A stretch of DNA of 64,000 nucleotides, taken from Ianthella basta. Lineage: Eukaryota > Porifera > Demospongiae > Verongiida > Ianthellidae. The stretch covers positions 7,154,649 through 7,218,648 of the forward strand of contig OZ025879.1 in assembly GCA_964019415.1 (NCBI GenBank). Reading direction: 5' to 3'. Position numbers and translations under genes: made by a program. Positions 12,073-30,600 of the stretch are shown in pieces. The notes under the pieces were generated by a model. That model was not told the origin of the DNA. It saw only the letters and a list, made by a program, of their open reading frames with translations, and did not search any database. Each line of letters starts with the position of its first letter. Position 1 is the stretch's first letter.

Positions 12073-12073
<1 letters not shown>

Positions 12074-12163
<90 letters not shown>
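12074..12163. repeat. (CA)n microsatellite
   Basis: Uninterrupted AC repeat of about 45 units. Confidence 0.95.
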
Positions 12164-12166
<3 letters not shown>

Positions 12167-13111
12167 TGCATGTATGAGGGATAATGTGTGTGGGTGGTGT
12201 GTCCATACTGTAACCTCCAAGGAGAGATAGCTACAGCTAGCTAGCTATTACGGACCCATAGACACCCAAAGCAGATAACCATGATCAGCCAGGCATGTAC
12301 TTCAAGTCAACATACATAGCTATTCACATCTACCTCTAGGAGGGAACTCTTGATGCTCATCCAGTAGCTACTGCACAGAGTGTGCGTAGATGTGATCAGA
12401 ATCAGTGGACTAGCTAGCTAATACACTAGGAGCATATACTTTGAAATCTACTCCTATTAAAGAGATGCTGTGACTGACAAGGGCAAATGTACATATAGCA
12501 TGGACCATGTACACACAGCTTGCATGTGGCAGGTACATCTGAAACTGAAATGGGACTTATGAGACCAATGAATAATATTATGATCAAAGTTGCTACTGTG
12601 GCTAGCTGCAGACCATATGCAGACAGCTGGACCTTCCTAACCTTTAATGTGTATGTGTTAGGTACAGTATGAAACTGAAACACATATCATAAGACCAATG
12701 AATATGATTTGGGACAGCATTCTGGTTGCTAAGGGAGATGCTGTGCAGCTGGAATACAGTGCCGTGCTCCAGCCCTCCACTGGTATGTACTCTCTAATTG
12801 CAGTGTTCTCCTCTAGGACATCATGAATATTGCTAGTGGTGATCGTGAATGCCAATTTCTGTATAGCTAACAGCTTTCTGTGTTTACTGGATGTTCCTCC
12901 AGTAACAAATATGGATTTGAGGTTACTGTAGCTACCTCACCTCCAGCCCTCAATTTGACCTTCCCTCACCTAGCATCTCTGATGATCACCTAAAACATAA
13001 TGGGGGGGGCATTAGCTATCACTGTATTATGGATCCATATACACACAAAGCAGCTGGCCACCTTCTGCAGGCACAACGTCAATATTCATAGCAAGTGCAT
13101 AAAGCTATATA

Positions 13112-13117
13112 ACACAC

Positions 13118-13192
<75 letters not shown>
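13112..13192. repeat. (CA)n microsatellite
   Basis: AC repeat of about 40 units with one cg interruption near its start. Confidence 0.95.
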
Positions 13193-13194
<2 letters not shown>

Positions 13195-13219
13195 CACACG
13201 CACATTAGCCATGCATGGT

Positions 13220-13290
13220 GAAACTGAAATGAAACGCATCTGGCTGTTGCCATGGTAATACTTAGGTATGCATGACTATGCTATATATAG
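13220..13290 (+). promoter_or_regulatory. ISRE-like + X-box promoter module, unit 4
   Basis: GAAACTGAAATGAAAC starts at 13220 and GTTGCCATGGTAAT is at 13246-13259. A TATATATA stretch at 13282-13289 lies about 55 bp before the start codon and could be a TATA box; unit 7 shares it, but most other units do not. Confidence 0.55.
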
Positions 13291-13340
13291 TGCACAACGC
13301 ACCAGCACAGTGGGCGGCTGTGGTATGTATGAAAGGAGTG

Positions 13341-16300
13341 ATGGCAGACAACATGGTGATTGTGTCAGTGATACTGCCACTGGTTCTTCTGGTAGTGCCA
13401 GTGCTGTTAACCACATACCGGTACCCTGTGGCTACAGCAAGTGAACCTGATGACTGTGAATCTTGCTCAGATGGACCAGAAGATCGGATCAAGTTGAGAT
13501 ACCCGTACAGCTACTCTGGGCAGATCTTAGGGCAGTTCATGGTCTGTTATGGAGGCTTTTGGCGAACACTCTGTGATGATCAAAAGAAGTATAAGTTCAC
13601 TGACACCGACGCCAGCGTCGCGTGTTTCCAACTCGGTTTCACCAGTGGCCGGGCAGGTCCAGGGCGTGGGATAGAGGACGGGTGCTTGCCGCCTCGCGGG
13701 AGCGATTTTATCGGTGTCGAGACGAACGCGCCGTGCAAGGTCTGGGATGAAAAACTCTCCCAATGCATCAAAGGAGTAAAACAAGACGAAGGACGCTGTT
13801 CTCTTGAAACCACAGCCAGTGTCATCTGCAATGGTTAGTCTGACTGTCGTTAGCATTAACGTATGTTGTAGTGCATGCTGTGCATCTCAGCTAGTTAACA
13901 CTGCTAAACAGCGGCTACGTAGCTATAGCTATAGCTATCGTGCAAGTTTCTCGTGGCTGTACGTATCAGTTAAAATGCGCTAGTTAATTTCCGCGTGAAT
14001 TTAACACCACGTAGCAGAAGGTTGCAAGAATAGGCACCAGGTAAGGGTTAATAAGAGCTGTCCAAACTACATTTAGTACAGCATCCCGCTCCAGCTTTAC
14101 TCATGACGGCCATGACCATCGATCACAATTATGTGCGTGTGTTCTGTGCACACAATGTAAGGCTTCACTGACTCTCTTCACAGTAAAGTTGTACTGATTC
14201 GTTAGCAGTATTTTAATGCATTCCACACTGATCAAGCACACTGCAATTTATACAGAATGCAATTATAGACCTCTAAATATTGCATTACAATATTTTCCTA
14301 AAGATTCCCCCTATTACCCCTATGACTAAGCACCTATATATAGCAAAGGCCTTCACACTGCAATAGCATTAAGTCAATCTTGTGTGTAACTTTAACTGCA
14401 TACAATGGATCCTTCACAATGTTTCATTGCAGAGACTGCACAGGTTCAGCTCATACACCAAAATACCCCCAGTTACTTTGGTAAAGTGAAGCACTTCTTC
14501 AACAACACCTGGCATACCGTGTGTGATGAGAACTGGACAGATTTGATGAGTAACAGCCATGTACTGTGCAAACAACTGGGTCTGGGACATGCACTGGAGC
14601 ACTGGCTAGATTATCCTGATGGAGCAAACACCAGTTTTCTGCACACACACATGAACTGCAATGGCACTGAAAACGCTGACAGACTGACGTTGTGCAACCA
14701 CAACTTCACCATGGATAAAAACTGTAGTGGAAAGAGTGTGCCGGGGATACGGTGCAGTGGTGAGTATGTGCTGGTGGGATTTGGCGTGAATGTGTTGAGG
14801 AGGTGTGCTGTGTTTGCATGTGGCACAATTGTGCAGTGGGCAATAAACAGGGAATCTACAGTGTATAGTATACAGTGGTATGAAGTAATGGGGTCCATGC
14901 AGCTTACAGTAACATGCAATGAGGATAACTACAGCAGCTAAATGGGCTAGTGAATCTCATTTAATGGTGCACCTAAGGGTAGGATACTTGACTTGTACAA
15001 AACTACTACCACCACAACATATGCGTTATACTGTATTTGCCCAAACAGATGCCTCAATGATTTGGCCTTTTGTCTGGCCCAGATTTTGAACACACTTACA
15101 TTGAATTGAATCTCCAGCCCACATGTCATATGCTGCAGAGTCCCAGTGTGTAGATTCCAGACCCAGCCTCTAAAGAATAGCTGCTTGGATCCCCAGTGCT
15201 ACTAATTTTAGCCCCTGTGGGCTCCATTTGAGCCCGTCATCTACATGGACAAGTACAGGACTAAGTATATTGTGCACATTTTTATACGCAGGTCCAATAG
15301 GTAATGCCTTTGAATCATCAGCCACCTTTACCAGCATCTCCCTCCAGTGGACTGTGCCAAATGCTCTTCAGTACTATCGTGTGATAGACAGCTACAACAT
15401 CACTTACTGGGAGCAGGGAGCCAAGGATAGGAGCAAGGTCACAATTCAAAGAAATCAGCCACAGGCCAGTGCAGTGGGCATAGCATGCATACATATACAC
15501 TATTAGATTGTCAGTCTTAAGGGCAGAACTCCAAACCAGGACTGAACATGACATACCAGTCACTAGCTGGTACGATTCCTTTGGCTCTAGCTTTAGAGCA
15601 TGTTGCTCTTGTTTCTGATTCCCTCACACAACATTTGTCACTTTTGTGTGTAGTGATAGAAGAGCTTCCTTGTGCAGGTGACCATTGGAGGACTCAATGC
15701 AGGGACACAGTACATTGTGACTGTGAATGTGGTGCTCAAGGGTGACCATCCTGGACCTGAAACTACCCTTGTTATCTCAACCAATGGTAAACTTATGCAT
15801 GCCTTGTACTGGTAGCTCAGGCATGCATGCGGAATGGACCTTTGACTGAGTAACTAACTCTTCACTGACTACATACTTGGGATTAGCACCTTTACAACTG
15901 CATGATGTTCACACTGCAGAATGATGTATATGGTTTAATTGATGTCCACATTCTCTGTGTCAATGTGTAGGCTACCTTGTGATAGGACTTGCATCAGGAT
16001 TGGGAGTGTCACTGTTTGGCATGCTTCTTGCATGTGTCCTCCTTGTTGTCAATATTGGAGTCTTTGCTTACCTGAAGTGAGTGTCTGTGTTGGTGCATGT
16101 TAGCCTCTACGTACAAAGGCCATGTGGCCTATATGCATGCAGTCGTGTGGTTCAGTGTGGTTCATCTTGTTACTGTGCTGGTTTTGGTGTGCAGAACACG
16201 TGCACATCAAAGAATGCGCGGCCCATATCAAGACATTGATGATGCACATGACAGTGATGAGGAATATGACAGTGATGAGGAACGTGAAGAACAGCATCAA

Positions 16301-16477
16301 GGGAATGAGCAACTCCACCTACAGAATCCTGCTGCTGGAGAAAATGAAGAACAGAGACTTTTGCCCAGGCATAATGAGGAGGAGCAGCCAGAGCAACCAG
16401 CAGCAGCTGACGGCCAGGTGCCGGCAGAACAACCAGGAGCAGCTGTGGTCCGCCGTGGCTACAGTCCGTTCCTCTAG
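13341..16477 (+). CDS. Receptor unit 4: SRCR-SRCR-FN3-TM with type A tail
   Basis: Complete 499-residue model. Exons: 13341-13833, 14433-14759, 15292-15473, 15678-15786, 15971-16076, 16195-16477. Exon 1: signal peptide, then SRCR1 with FWRTLCDD and ASVACFQLGF. Exon 2: SRCR2 with WHTVCDENW, VLCKQLGLGHA, NCNGTE, RLTLC, IRC and N-glycosylation sequons NNT, NWT, NGT and NFT. The FN3 exons join in phase 0 before VTIGGL. The tail carries YQDI and EEQRLL but ends GYSPFL, so it is the only tail lacking the cysteine of the CaaX-like end. Exon 1 donor GTTAGT creates an in-frame stop directly after SRCR1 if intron 1 is retained. Exons and introns are almost identical to unit 7, indicating a recent block duplication. 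Introns 1 (599 bp) and 2 (532 bp) hold nothing else recognised. Confidence 0.85.
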
Positions 16478-17293
16478 CTCAGCAACACACTGTTGTGTAC
16501 ATAGTGCAGGCCCATACATTTGTGCTATAATTACAAGTTTAGTATACGTGTTTAGTGAACATTTATACCATTATAGCTCAGCTAACAACAGATCCTTTAG
16601 CACACATACGCATAAACAGCACTTTACATGTACACACAAAGACCACAGTAATGTACTGCGTCAGTTCACAGTGCACTGTATCAGAACATACTGTATTGTC
16701 TGATCAGTTATGTTATATTGCTCCTGTATACAGACATGCCTGATATTCACTACACAATGTGTAAAGATGTTAGTGAACTCCTAACATGGTCTAATGATAG
16801 CTGCACAGGTGTCCCTGGCATGGCTTGAGGGAGCTCAGAGCTGACACTGCTGAGGTCCGACAGCGACTGTACTCTAGACTCGCCCACCACCTGGATGATG
16901 GGTGTGTCTGTGGGAGGATATCACATCAGCTTCTCAGTGTACTGGGGGATCCTCCAGGAACAAGCATTAACTGACTATTAATTATTTGTTTCTGTACCCT
17001 CACCCCACTACAGCACCATCTACCATGTCTCCACTCCCTCCCCCATCCACTAACATGTACATCTGTTTCACAACTGGTCACAGTGGCAGTCAGGAATGAA
17101 TGCTCTTCCCACCAATAACATTGCTTGAAGTAATATCTTCTTCTCTTTCATCTTTCTGCCACTTGCAAGAGAATGTGTAGAGACAGCCAAGTCAAAGGGA
17201 GGAACACTTCCTTGGACACCTGCAGAGTGACCATCATGCAGTGTATGTAGGTGTGTAGCTGAGACAAGCCACACACATTATATATGCATATTG

Positions 17294-17535
<242 letters not shown>

Positions 17536-18790
17536 GCACACTCAGAGACTCTGGATCAAGACAATGCGCGTATTCATACTTATCTGCACGCTATAGCTGT
17601 TTGCATGCATTCAGAAATGGGGAGGGGTAATGTGTGGGGGTGGTGTGTCCATACTGTCACTTCCAAGGAGAGATAGCTACAGCTAGCTAGCTATTATGGA
17701 TCCATAGACACCCAAAGCAGATGGCCATGGCCAGACAGGCACCACAAGTCAACGTATGTAGCTATTCACATCTACCGCTAGGAGGGAAGTCTTTATGCTA
17801 ATCCAGTAGCTACTGCACAGAGTGTGAGTGGATGTGATCAGAATCAGTGGACTAGCTACTATAGTAGAAGCATATACTTTGAAATCTACTCGTATTCAAG
17901 AGACGCTGCAGTGATTGACAAAGAAAAATATACAATATAGTACGGGCCATGCCATGTACACACAGCTTGCATGTGACAGGTACATTTGAAACTGAAATGG
18001 GATTTATGATACCAATGAATATGATTAAAGTTGCTAATAACTACTCTGACCATATGCAGCCAGCTGGACCTTCCTAACCTTTAATGTGTATATGTTAGGT
18101 ACAGTTTGAAACTGAAACACATATCATAAGACCAATGAATATGATTTGGGACAGCATTCTGGTTGCTAAGGGAGATGCTGTGCAGATGCCACACTCCAGC
18201 CCTCCACTGGTACTCTCTAATTACAGGGTTCTCCTCAAGGACATCATGAATATTGCTATAGTGGTGATCGTGAATGCCAATTTCTGTGTAGCTAACAGTT
18301 TCTTCAGTTTATTTGGTGTTCCTCCAGTAACAAATATGGATTTGGGGTTACTGTAGCTACCTCACCTCCAGCCCTCAATTTGACCTTCCCTCACCTAGCA
18401 TCTCTGATGATCACCTAAAACATAGCTAATGAGGAGGGGGGGGGGGGGCATTATCGCTGTACTATGGATCCATATACACACAAAGCAGCTGGCCACCTTC
18501 TGCAGGCACCACGTCAACATGTAACACACGTAACACACGGTTATATACAATCCCATACATTAATGCTGCATAAGATACGTACATGATGTTTTAGTGAACA
18601 ATTCACCATAGTTCAACATACACACAGACACACACACGCATGCACACACACACAGAGAGAGAGAGAGACTGGGAAATATGGGGCACCACAAGTCAACATA
18701 TTCATAGCTGTGAGCTATAGCTACGCATGTAGCTAGCTACACAAAGGCACAATTATGTACTGTAACACACACATTATAATTAGCCATAGT

Positions 18791-18830
18791 GAAACTAAAA
18801 TGAAACACAGTCTGCTGTTGCCATGGTAAT
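18791..18830 (+). promoter_or_regulatory. ISRE-like + X-box promoter module, unit 5
   Basis: GAAACTAAAATGAAAC (18791-18806) has one change in the middle GAAA. GTTGCCATGGTAAT is at 18817-18830. Confidence 0.5.
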
Positions 18831-18954
18831 GCTTAGTTATGCATGACTATATATGTCAATATGCACAACACACCAACACAGTGGACAGGATGTGGTTGCC
18901 AGCCATACAAAAGGACTGTACCTCTAATTCCTAGAAGGAGTGGCGGCAGACAAC

Positions 18955-21900
18955 ATGGTGATCGGGTCAATGATACTGCCACTGGTTCTCCTGCTAGTGC
19001 CAGTTCTGTTAACCACATACCGGTACCCTTTGGCTACAGCAAGTGACCCTGATGACTGTGAACTTTGCACGGATGGACCAGAAGATCGAATCAAATTGAG
19101 ATATCCAGCCATCTCCTCTGGACAGATCCTGGTTTGTGATGGAGGCTATTGGCAAACAGTCTGCGATGATCAAAAGAAGTATAAATTCTCTGTCACTGAT
19201 GCCAACGTCTCGTGTTACCAACTCGGTTTCACCAGTGGACAACCAGGTTCAGGGCGTGGGATAGAGGACGGGTGCTTGCCGCCTCGCGTGCACGATTTTA
19301 TCGCTGTCGATCCGAATGCGCCATGCAAGGTCTGGGATGAAAAACTCTCCCAATGCCTCAAACGGGTACCAGACGGCACAGGAAGCTGTACTCTTAAAAC
19401 CACAGCCAGTGTCATTTGCAATGGTTAGTCCGGCTGTCGTCATTATTAGTAGTACTAGTTCACGCTGTGCATCTTAGCTAGCTGACACTCAGTCTGGTAA
19501 ACAACCAGCTATGTAGCTATAGCTATTGCGCAAGTTGCTCGCGCGGCTTATTAGTCTCCGCATGAATTCGCCACTATATACGCAGCACTAGTTGTAGCAG
19601 GATGCGAGAATAGACACCAGATAAGGGTTAAGAGCTGTCCCTTGTGCGAGCTATATTTAATACAATACACTGCTCCAGCTTTACTCATGACGGCCATGAC
19701 CCTCGTTCACAACTGTGTTTTCTGTGATCAGTCGCACATTGTAATTTGCACTGACACTGTAAAGTTGTCTTGATTTATTACAAGTACTTTATGCATTCCA
19801 CACCAATAATTTAAGTTTATCAAGCACACTTTGCAATTTACATGGATATATACAATTATAGACCTCTAAATTCATATAATTAATATTTTACAAAAGTTTC
19901 CTAATATTTAAAAGATTCTGCCTAATACCTAAGACTGAGTGCCTACTAGCAAAGGCCTTCACACTACCAGTAACATTAAGCCAATTTTGTGTGCAACTTA
20001 AACTGCATACAATGAATCCTTCACAATGTTTCATCACAGAGACTGCACAGGTTCAGCTCATATACAAGAATACCCCCAGCTACATTGGTAAAGTGAAACA
20101 CTACTACAATTCCAGCTGGCATACTGTGTGTGACGGGAACTGGACAGATTTGATCAGTAACAGCAATGTACTTTGCAGACAACTGGGCCTGGGACATGCA
20201 GTGGAGAACTGGCTGCACTATCCTGATGAAACAGACACCAGTTTTCTGCACACACACATGAACTGCAATGGCACTGAAAACGTTGAAAGACTGACATTGT
20301 GCAACCACAACTTTATCATGGATAAAAACTGTAGTGGAAAGAGTGTGCCGGGGATACGGTGCAGTGGTGAGTATGTGCTGGTGGGATTTGGCGTAAATGT
20401 GTTGAGGAGGTGTGCTGTGTTTGCATGTGGCACATTTTGCAGTGGGCAATAAAGAAGGAATCTATAGTATACAGTGGTGTGGAGTAATGGGCTCCATGCA
20501 ATGGTGAAGCTTACAGCATACATATATACAATGAGGACAACGACAGCAGCTAATGGGCTAGTAGATCCCATCAAAAGGTGCACCTAAGGGTAGGATACTT
20601 GACTTGTACAAAACTACCACCACAACAACATATGCGTTATACTGTATTTGCCCAAATAGAGGCCTTTTGTCTGGCCCAGATTTTGAACACACATTGAATT
20701 GAATCTCCAGCCCACATGTCATATACTACAGAGTCCCAGTGTGTGGATTCCAGACCCAGCATCAATTCAGACCCAGCCTCTAAGAATAGCTGCTTGGATC
20801 CCCAGTGCTACTAATTTTAGCCCCTGTGGGCTCCATTTGAGCCTGACATCTACATGGACAAGTACAGGACTAAGTATATTGTGCACGTTTGTACATGCAG
20901 GTCCAGAAGCTGATGACTTTGAATCATCAGCCACCTTTACCAGCATCTACCTCCAGTGGAGTGTGCCTAACGTCCTTCAGTACTATCGTGTGATAGACAG
21001 CTACAACATCACTTACTGGGAGCAGGGAGCCAAGGATAGGAGCAAGGTCACAATTCAAAGAAATCAGTCAGAGGCCAGTGCAGTGGGGATATAGCATGCA
21101 TGTATACACTATTAGATTGTCAGTCTTAAGGGCAGAACTCCAAACCAGGACTTAACATGACATACCAGTCACTAGTACGATTCCTTTGGCTCTAGCTTTA
21201 GAGCATGTTGCTCTTGTTTCTGATTCCCTCACACAATATTACAATTGTCACTTTTGTGTGTAGTGATAGAAGAGCTTCTTTGTGCAGGTGACCATTGGAG
21301 GACTCAGTGTGGGGACACAGTACATTGTGACTGTGAATGTGGTGCTCAGAGGTGATCATCCTGGACCTAAAACCACCCTTGTTATCTCAACCATTGGTAA
21401 ACTTATGCATGCCTTGTACTGGTAGCTCAGGCATGCATGCGGAATGGACCTTTGACTGAGTAACTGACTCTTCACTGACTACATACTTGGGATTAGCACC
21501 TTTACAACTGCATGATGTTCACTTGAACCCTGCAGAGATGATGTATGGTTTAATTGATGTCTACATTCTCTGTGTCAATGTGTAGGCTACCTTGTGATAG
21601 GACTTGCATCAGGACTGGGAGTGTCACTGTTTGGCATGCTTCTTGCATGTGTCCTTGCTGTCAATATTGGAGTCTTTGCTTACCTAAAGTGAGTGTCTGT
21701 GTTGGTGCATGTTAGGCTCTATGTACAAAGGCCATGCGGCCTATATGCATGCAGTCGTGTGGTTCATCTTGTTAATTTGCTGGTTTTGGTGTGCAGAACA
21801 CGTGCACATCAAAGAATGCGCGGCCCATATCAAGACATTGATGATGCACATGACAGTGATGAGGAACATGAAGAAGAACATGTACATCAAGGGAATGAGC

Positions 21901-22067
21901 AACTCCACCTACAGAATCATCCTGTTGGAGAAAATGAAAATCAGAGACTTTTGCCCAGGCGTAATGAGGAGGAGCAGCCAGAGCAACCAGCAGCAGCTAA
22001 TGAGCAGGTGCCGGCAGAACAACCAGGAGCAGCTGCAGTCCGCTATGGCCACTGTCTGCTCTTCTAG
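18955..22067 (+). CDS. Receptor unit 5: SRCR-SRCR-FN3-TM with type A tail
   Basis: Complete 486-residue model. Exons: 18955-19423, 20040-20366, 20901-21082, 21288-21396, 21586-21688, 21797-22067. The ATG used by units 2-4 is GTG here, so I start at the next in-frame ATG, 15 bases on, which still precedes the hydrophobic signal segment (MVIGSMILPLVLLLVPVLL). SRCR1 has YWQTVCDD and ANVSCYQLGF; SRCR2 has WHTVCDGNW and VLCRQLGLGHA. FN3a starts GPEADDFESSA, a variant shared with units 8 and 9. The tail has YQDI, ENQRLL and ends CLLF. In intron 2, retained sequence stays open for about 28 codons and its stop overlaps an AATAAA near 20448. Exons 1-2 are nearly identical to unit 9, yet the tails are of different types. 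Confidence 0.84.
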
Positions 22068-26696
<4,629 letters not shown>

Positions 26697-27602
26697 ACAC
26701 ACACACACAAAGCAGATAACCATGATCAGCCAGGCATGTACTTCAAGTCAACATACATAGCTATTCACATCTACCTCTAGGAGGGTTATCTTGATGCTCA
26801 TCCAGTAGCTAGTACGCAGAGTGTGAGTGGATGTGATCAGAATCAGTAGATTATAATAATAGTACACTAGAAACATAATATACTTTGAAATCAATTCCTA
26901 TTCAAGAGACGCTGCAGTGATTGACAAAGGTAAATATACAATATACGTAGTACGGGCCATGCCATGTACACAGCTTGCACGTGGCAGGTACATTTGAAAC
27001 TGAAATGGGATTTATGATACCAATGAATATGATTAAAGTTGCTAATAACTACTCATACCATATGCAGCCAGCTGACCTTCCTAACCTTTAATGTGTATGT
27101 GTACAGTTTGAAACTGAAACACATATCATAAGACCAATGAATATGATTAGGGACAGCATTCTGGTTGCTAGGGGAGATGCTGTGCAGATGCCACGCTCCA
27201 GCCCTCTACTGGTACTCTCTAATTACAGGGTTCTCCTCTAGGACATCATGAATATTGCTATAGTGGTGATCGTGAATGCCAATTTCTGTATAGCTAACAG
27301 CTTTCTGTGTCTACTGGTGTTCCTCCAGTGACAAATATGGATATTTGGGGTTACTGTAGCTACATCACCTCCAACCCTCAATTTGACCTCCCTTAGCTAG
27401 CATCTCAGATGATCACCTAAAACCCAATAGGGGGGCATTAGCTATCACTGTATTATGGATCCATATACACACAAAGCAGCTGGCCACCTTCTGCAGGCAC
27501 AACGACAATATTCATAGCTGTGCTATATCTAGCTACGCTCAAGGGCATAAAGCTAGCTATATAACACACACACATACACATACACACACGTGCACAGAGA
27601 GG

Positions 27603-27659
<57 letters not shown>
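26697..27659. other. Spacer between LINE A and LINE B
   Basis: Continuation of the unit 5-6 spacer: conserved block about 26710-27430 with GAAACTGAAA motifs and an antisense exon-B-like stretch (about 27170-27265), then CA-rich sequence and a (GA)n run ending at 27659. Confidence 0.6.
27610..27659. repeat. (GA)n microsatellite at LINE B 5' border
   Basis: GA repeat that directly abuts the first bases of LINE B. Confidence 0.9.
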
Positions 27660-27661
<2 letters not shown>

Positions 27662-30600
27662 GCGAATAAAATGGTGGAAGGTCTCTAATCAGCAGTGAAG
27701 TTGGCTCTGATCTAACTGAGTTCTAGGCTACTTTTCAGTATTTCTGTCTAGTGGAACTTGTTGTTCAGTCCCCCAGTACTCTTTTGGGAGATCATCAGTT
27801 ACATCCCTCAACCAGCTCAGCAGTTTTGGAGGCTACTACTTTTAACACCTTTTGCCACCTCAAGCATGGACCCACAAGCCCTACCCAATGGTTCTAGAGC
27901 CTGTCCCTTCTGTCTCCAAGTCTTTGCCAGACTAGGGAACCACCTGAAAGGATGCCCTCAAAGGCAAGGAAGGGATTACACCCATCTTCTTTCACAGAAG
28001 ACTCTCTCCAAGAACACCTCCAAGGCTAAGAAAGTGCCCTGCCCAAAGTGTGGTATCAAGTTTGAGCGTCTAGATACTCACCTGAGAAACAGTGCTACCT
28101 GTAAGAATGCCCCCACCCAGCCATCTACGTCACCATCACCTACCCCTGTAGATACAATCTCAGCTACAGTCCCTGACCCCAGTTCATCCCAAACCCAAGC
28201 CCAACAACCACCCACGTCACCAGTGACATCACCAGTTTCAACCCTACCAGCAATGAAGCTGCCCCAGACACCAGAGGATTGGGTGGAGGCTGATCAGTTC
28301 TTTCAAACCACCATTGTACCAGCAGTTCTCATGGAAGTCAATGTGGATACCATGAACGAGGTCCTCTGCCATGGCATCTACTCATTCTTCACATCAAAGC
28401 ATGGTACCATAGTATCCAATCAGCACCATCAACACCCACCCAAGCCGCGAAGAAATCAAATTGTGATAACAAAGGTGAAAAATGAGAAGAATGCAGTGAA
28501 GAAGAGGTTGAGACAATTGAGAAGAAGTGGAAACAGCCCTGAGGAAGTCAGACTACTTGCCCAAGAGTTCCATCAGCTTGTGCGCAAGCACAGCAGACTT
28601 GCCAAGAAGGCCAGGAAGGCAGATGCTAAGATGAGTGCAAAGAAGCAGAGGAAAGAGTGCCACAGAGATCTCCACAAGTTTGCCCGGAAGATCCTGGAGG
28701 AAGATGATTATGCATCCATCCAACCAACCTTTGGTAAGGAAGAAGCTGAATCCTTTTTTGCCAGCACTTATTCGGCTTCACCCAAGTCATTCACACGTCC
28801 TGCATGGATGCCACAGCCTCCACTACCAACAGTGCCTATGGTGACCAGTGAGTTCACTGCAGAGGAGGTTGAGAGTGTTATTGGTAAGTCAAAGTCAGCG
28901 TCCAGTCCTAGCCCAGTAGACCAAATTCCATACACAGTTCTGAAGAAGTGTTCATCCTTGATGCCTGCATTGTTGCACCTGTTTAACCACTGCTGGTCAA
29001 CGCAGACGGTACCAAAAGCCTGGAAGGTTGGTGTTATCCACTTGCTTGGGAAGAAGAAAGCTGAGGAGGACCCCAGTCAGCCATCACACTTTCGCCCCAT
29101 TGCCCTCACATCCTGCGTGGGCAAGGTGTTCACCAGCCTGCTGAAGCAGAGGTGGCTGTCCTACATGATGGAGAATCGGTACCTAAACACATCTGTGCAG
29201 AAGGCCTTCATTGACGGTGTACCTGGATGCACAGAACATCACCTGAAGCTCCTATCCATCATCAGTGAAGCCCAGAGGAAACACAAATCCCTGTCTGTCT
29301 GTTGGCTTGACCTCGCCAACGCCTTTGGCAGTGTTCACCATGAACTGATTCGCTTCTCCTTGTCACACTATCATGCGCCTCAGGTGATGATCAGCACTAT
29401 ATCCAACCTCTATGAAGACCTCACAGGCGTGATATCCAGCAAGGCTTGGACAACAAACCCCATCCATCTTCAGATTGGGGTGTACCAGGGTGACCCACTT
29501 TCAGTGCTTGTTTTCAACACCGTCATGAACACCCTGGTCGACACCATCACGAAGCAGTACCCAGACCTTGGTTACTCCCACAGTTCATCCCCCTGCAGCA
29601 CCAACTTACTTCAGTATGCAGATGACACATCTCTAATCGCAGATGGCCCATCCTCCTGCAGGAGTCTCCTCGCTGCCACAGAGTCTTGGCTGACCTGGTC
29701 AGGCATGAAGGCCAATGTACCCAAGTGCGTGTCCCTAGCCATCCACTCATCCAGTGGGAAGCCATATGATCCGGAGCTGACACTGAATGGAGAACCCATC
29801 CCCTACATCGGTGACTCAACCTTCCGTTTCCTTGGTGCTCCTGTCTCTGTTCACTCAACCAGTGCACAGGCCAGAGAAGGCTTGCTGAGGAAGCTGAAGT
29901 CCCTTCTGGAGAAAGTTGACGCAACTCTCATCACAAGGCAGCAGAAGCTAAGGCTCTTCAAAGCTGGCATCTGTCCAAGACTCTCCTGGGACCTCTCAGT
30001 ATCCGTATTCCCCCTCACGTGGCTCCAAACCAAGCTCCAACCTCTGGCCACACGGTACCTGAAGCGTTGGTGTGGTCTAGCCAGGTCAGCAGACACAAGC
30101 CGGCTGTTTCTACCCAAAGCCAATGGTGGCCTGGACCTACCGGAACTGACTACCATGTACAAGAAGTTACACGCAGCGAAGGCTGCCTCGTACATGTGCT
30201 CCAGGGACCCAACAGTGAGATCTATTGCCACCCAGGAGACACTGAGGGAGGCCGCGCAGAGGAGACCTGCCTATCGCCCATTCCAAGAGGTGGTTGACGT
30301 GATGAAAGAAGACCCAGGTGCCACAAAGAAGAAGATCACCACCCAAGTCAAGGCCAAAGTGCAGGCAGCAGACAATGCAGCCCGGCTCGCCCACAGTGCA
30401 GGTCTGACTGTCCAAGGCCAGACAGTGCGGGACTTCCAGGGAAGAGCAGCTGACCTGTGGTCTACCACAGTGCAGTCCCTCCCAGAGCGTGCTTTCAAGT
30501 TTGCCCTCAATGCCGTCACAGACACACTGCCACATAACAGGAACCTCTTCCTGTGGAAGAAGATGTCTTCCCCACAGTGCCGACTCTGCAGCAAAGAGCA

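Larger units (their letters stand above)
11261..13340. other. Spacer between units 3 and 4
   Basis: It holds the type B 3' region, the conserved block around 11570-11760, a degenerate antisense CNBD-like exon (about 11830-12005, with the frame broken by a short deletion), (CA)n at 12074-12163, the second conserved block (about 12300-12990, with GAAACTGAAA at 12541 and 12671 and an antisense exon-B-like stretch near 12740-12830), (CA)n at 13112-13192 and the unit 4 promoter block. No intact gene is seen. Confidence 0.6.

Noticed and set aside
13272..13340. Upstream extension of the unit 4 and unit 7 first exons
   Set aside because: The frame is open upstream but contains the promoter-like TATA stretch and is not conserved in other units; the ATG before the signal peptide fits all units.
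18135..18356. Conserved plus-strand frame in spacers (MNMIWDSILVAKGDAV...), also at 43801 and 46072
   Set aside because: It is broken in other spacer copies (6.1, 12.7, 27.1 kb), lacks a recognisable domain, and the minus strand gives a better explanation (exon-B-like sequence).
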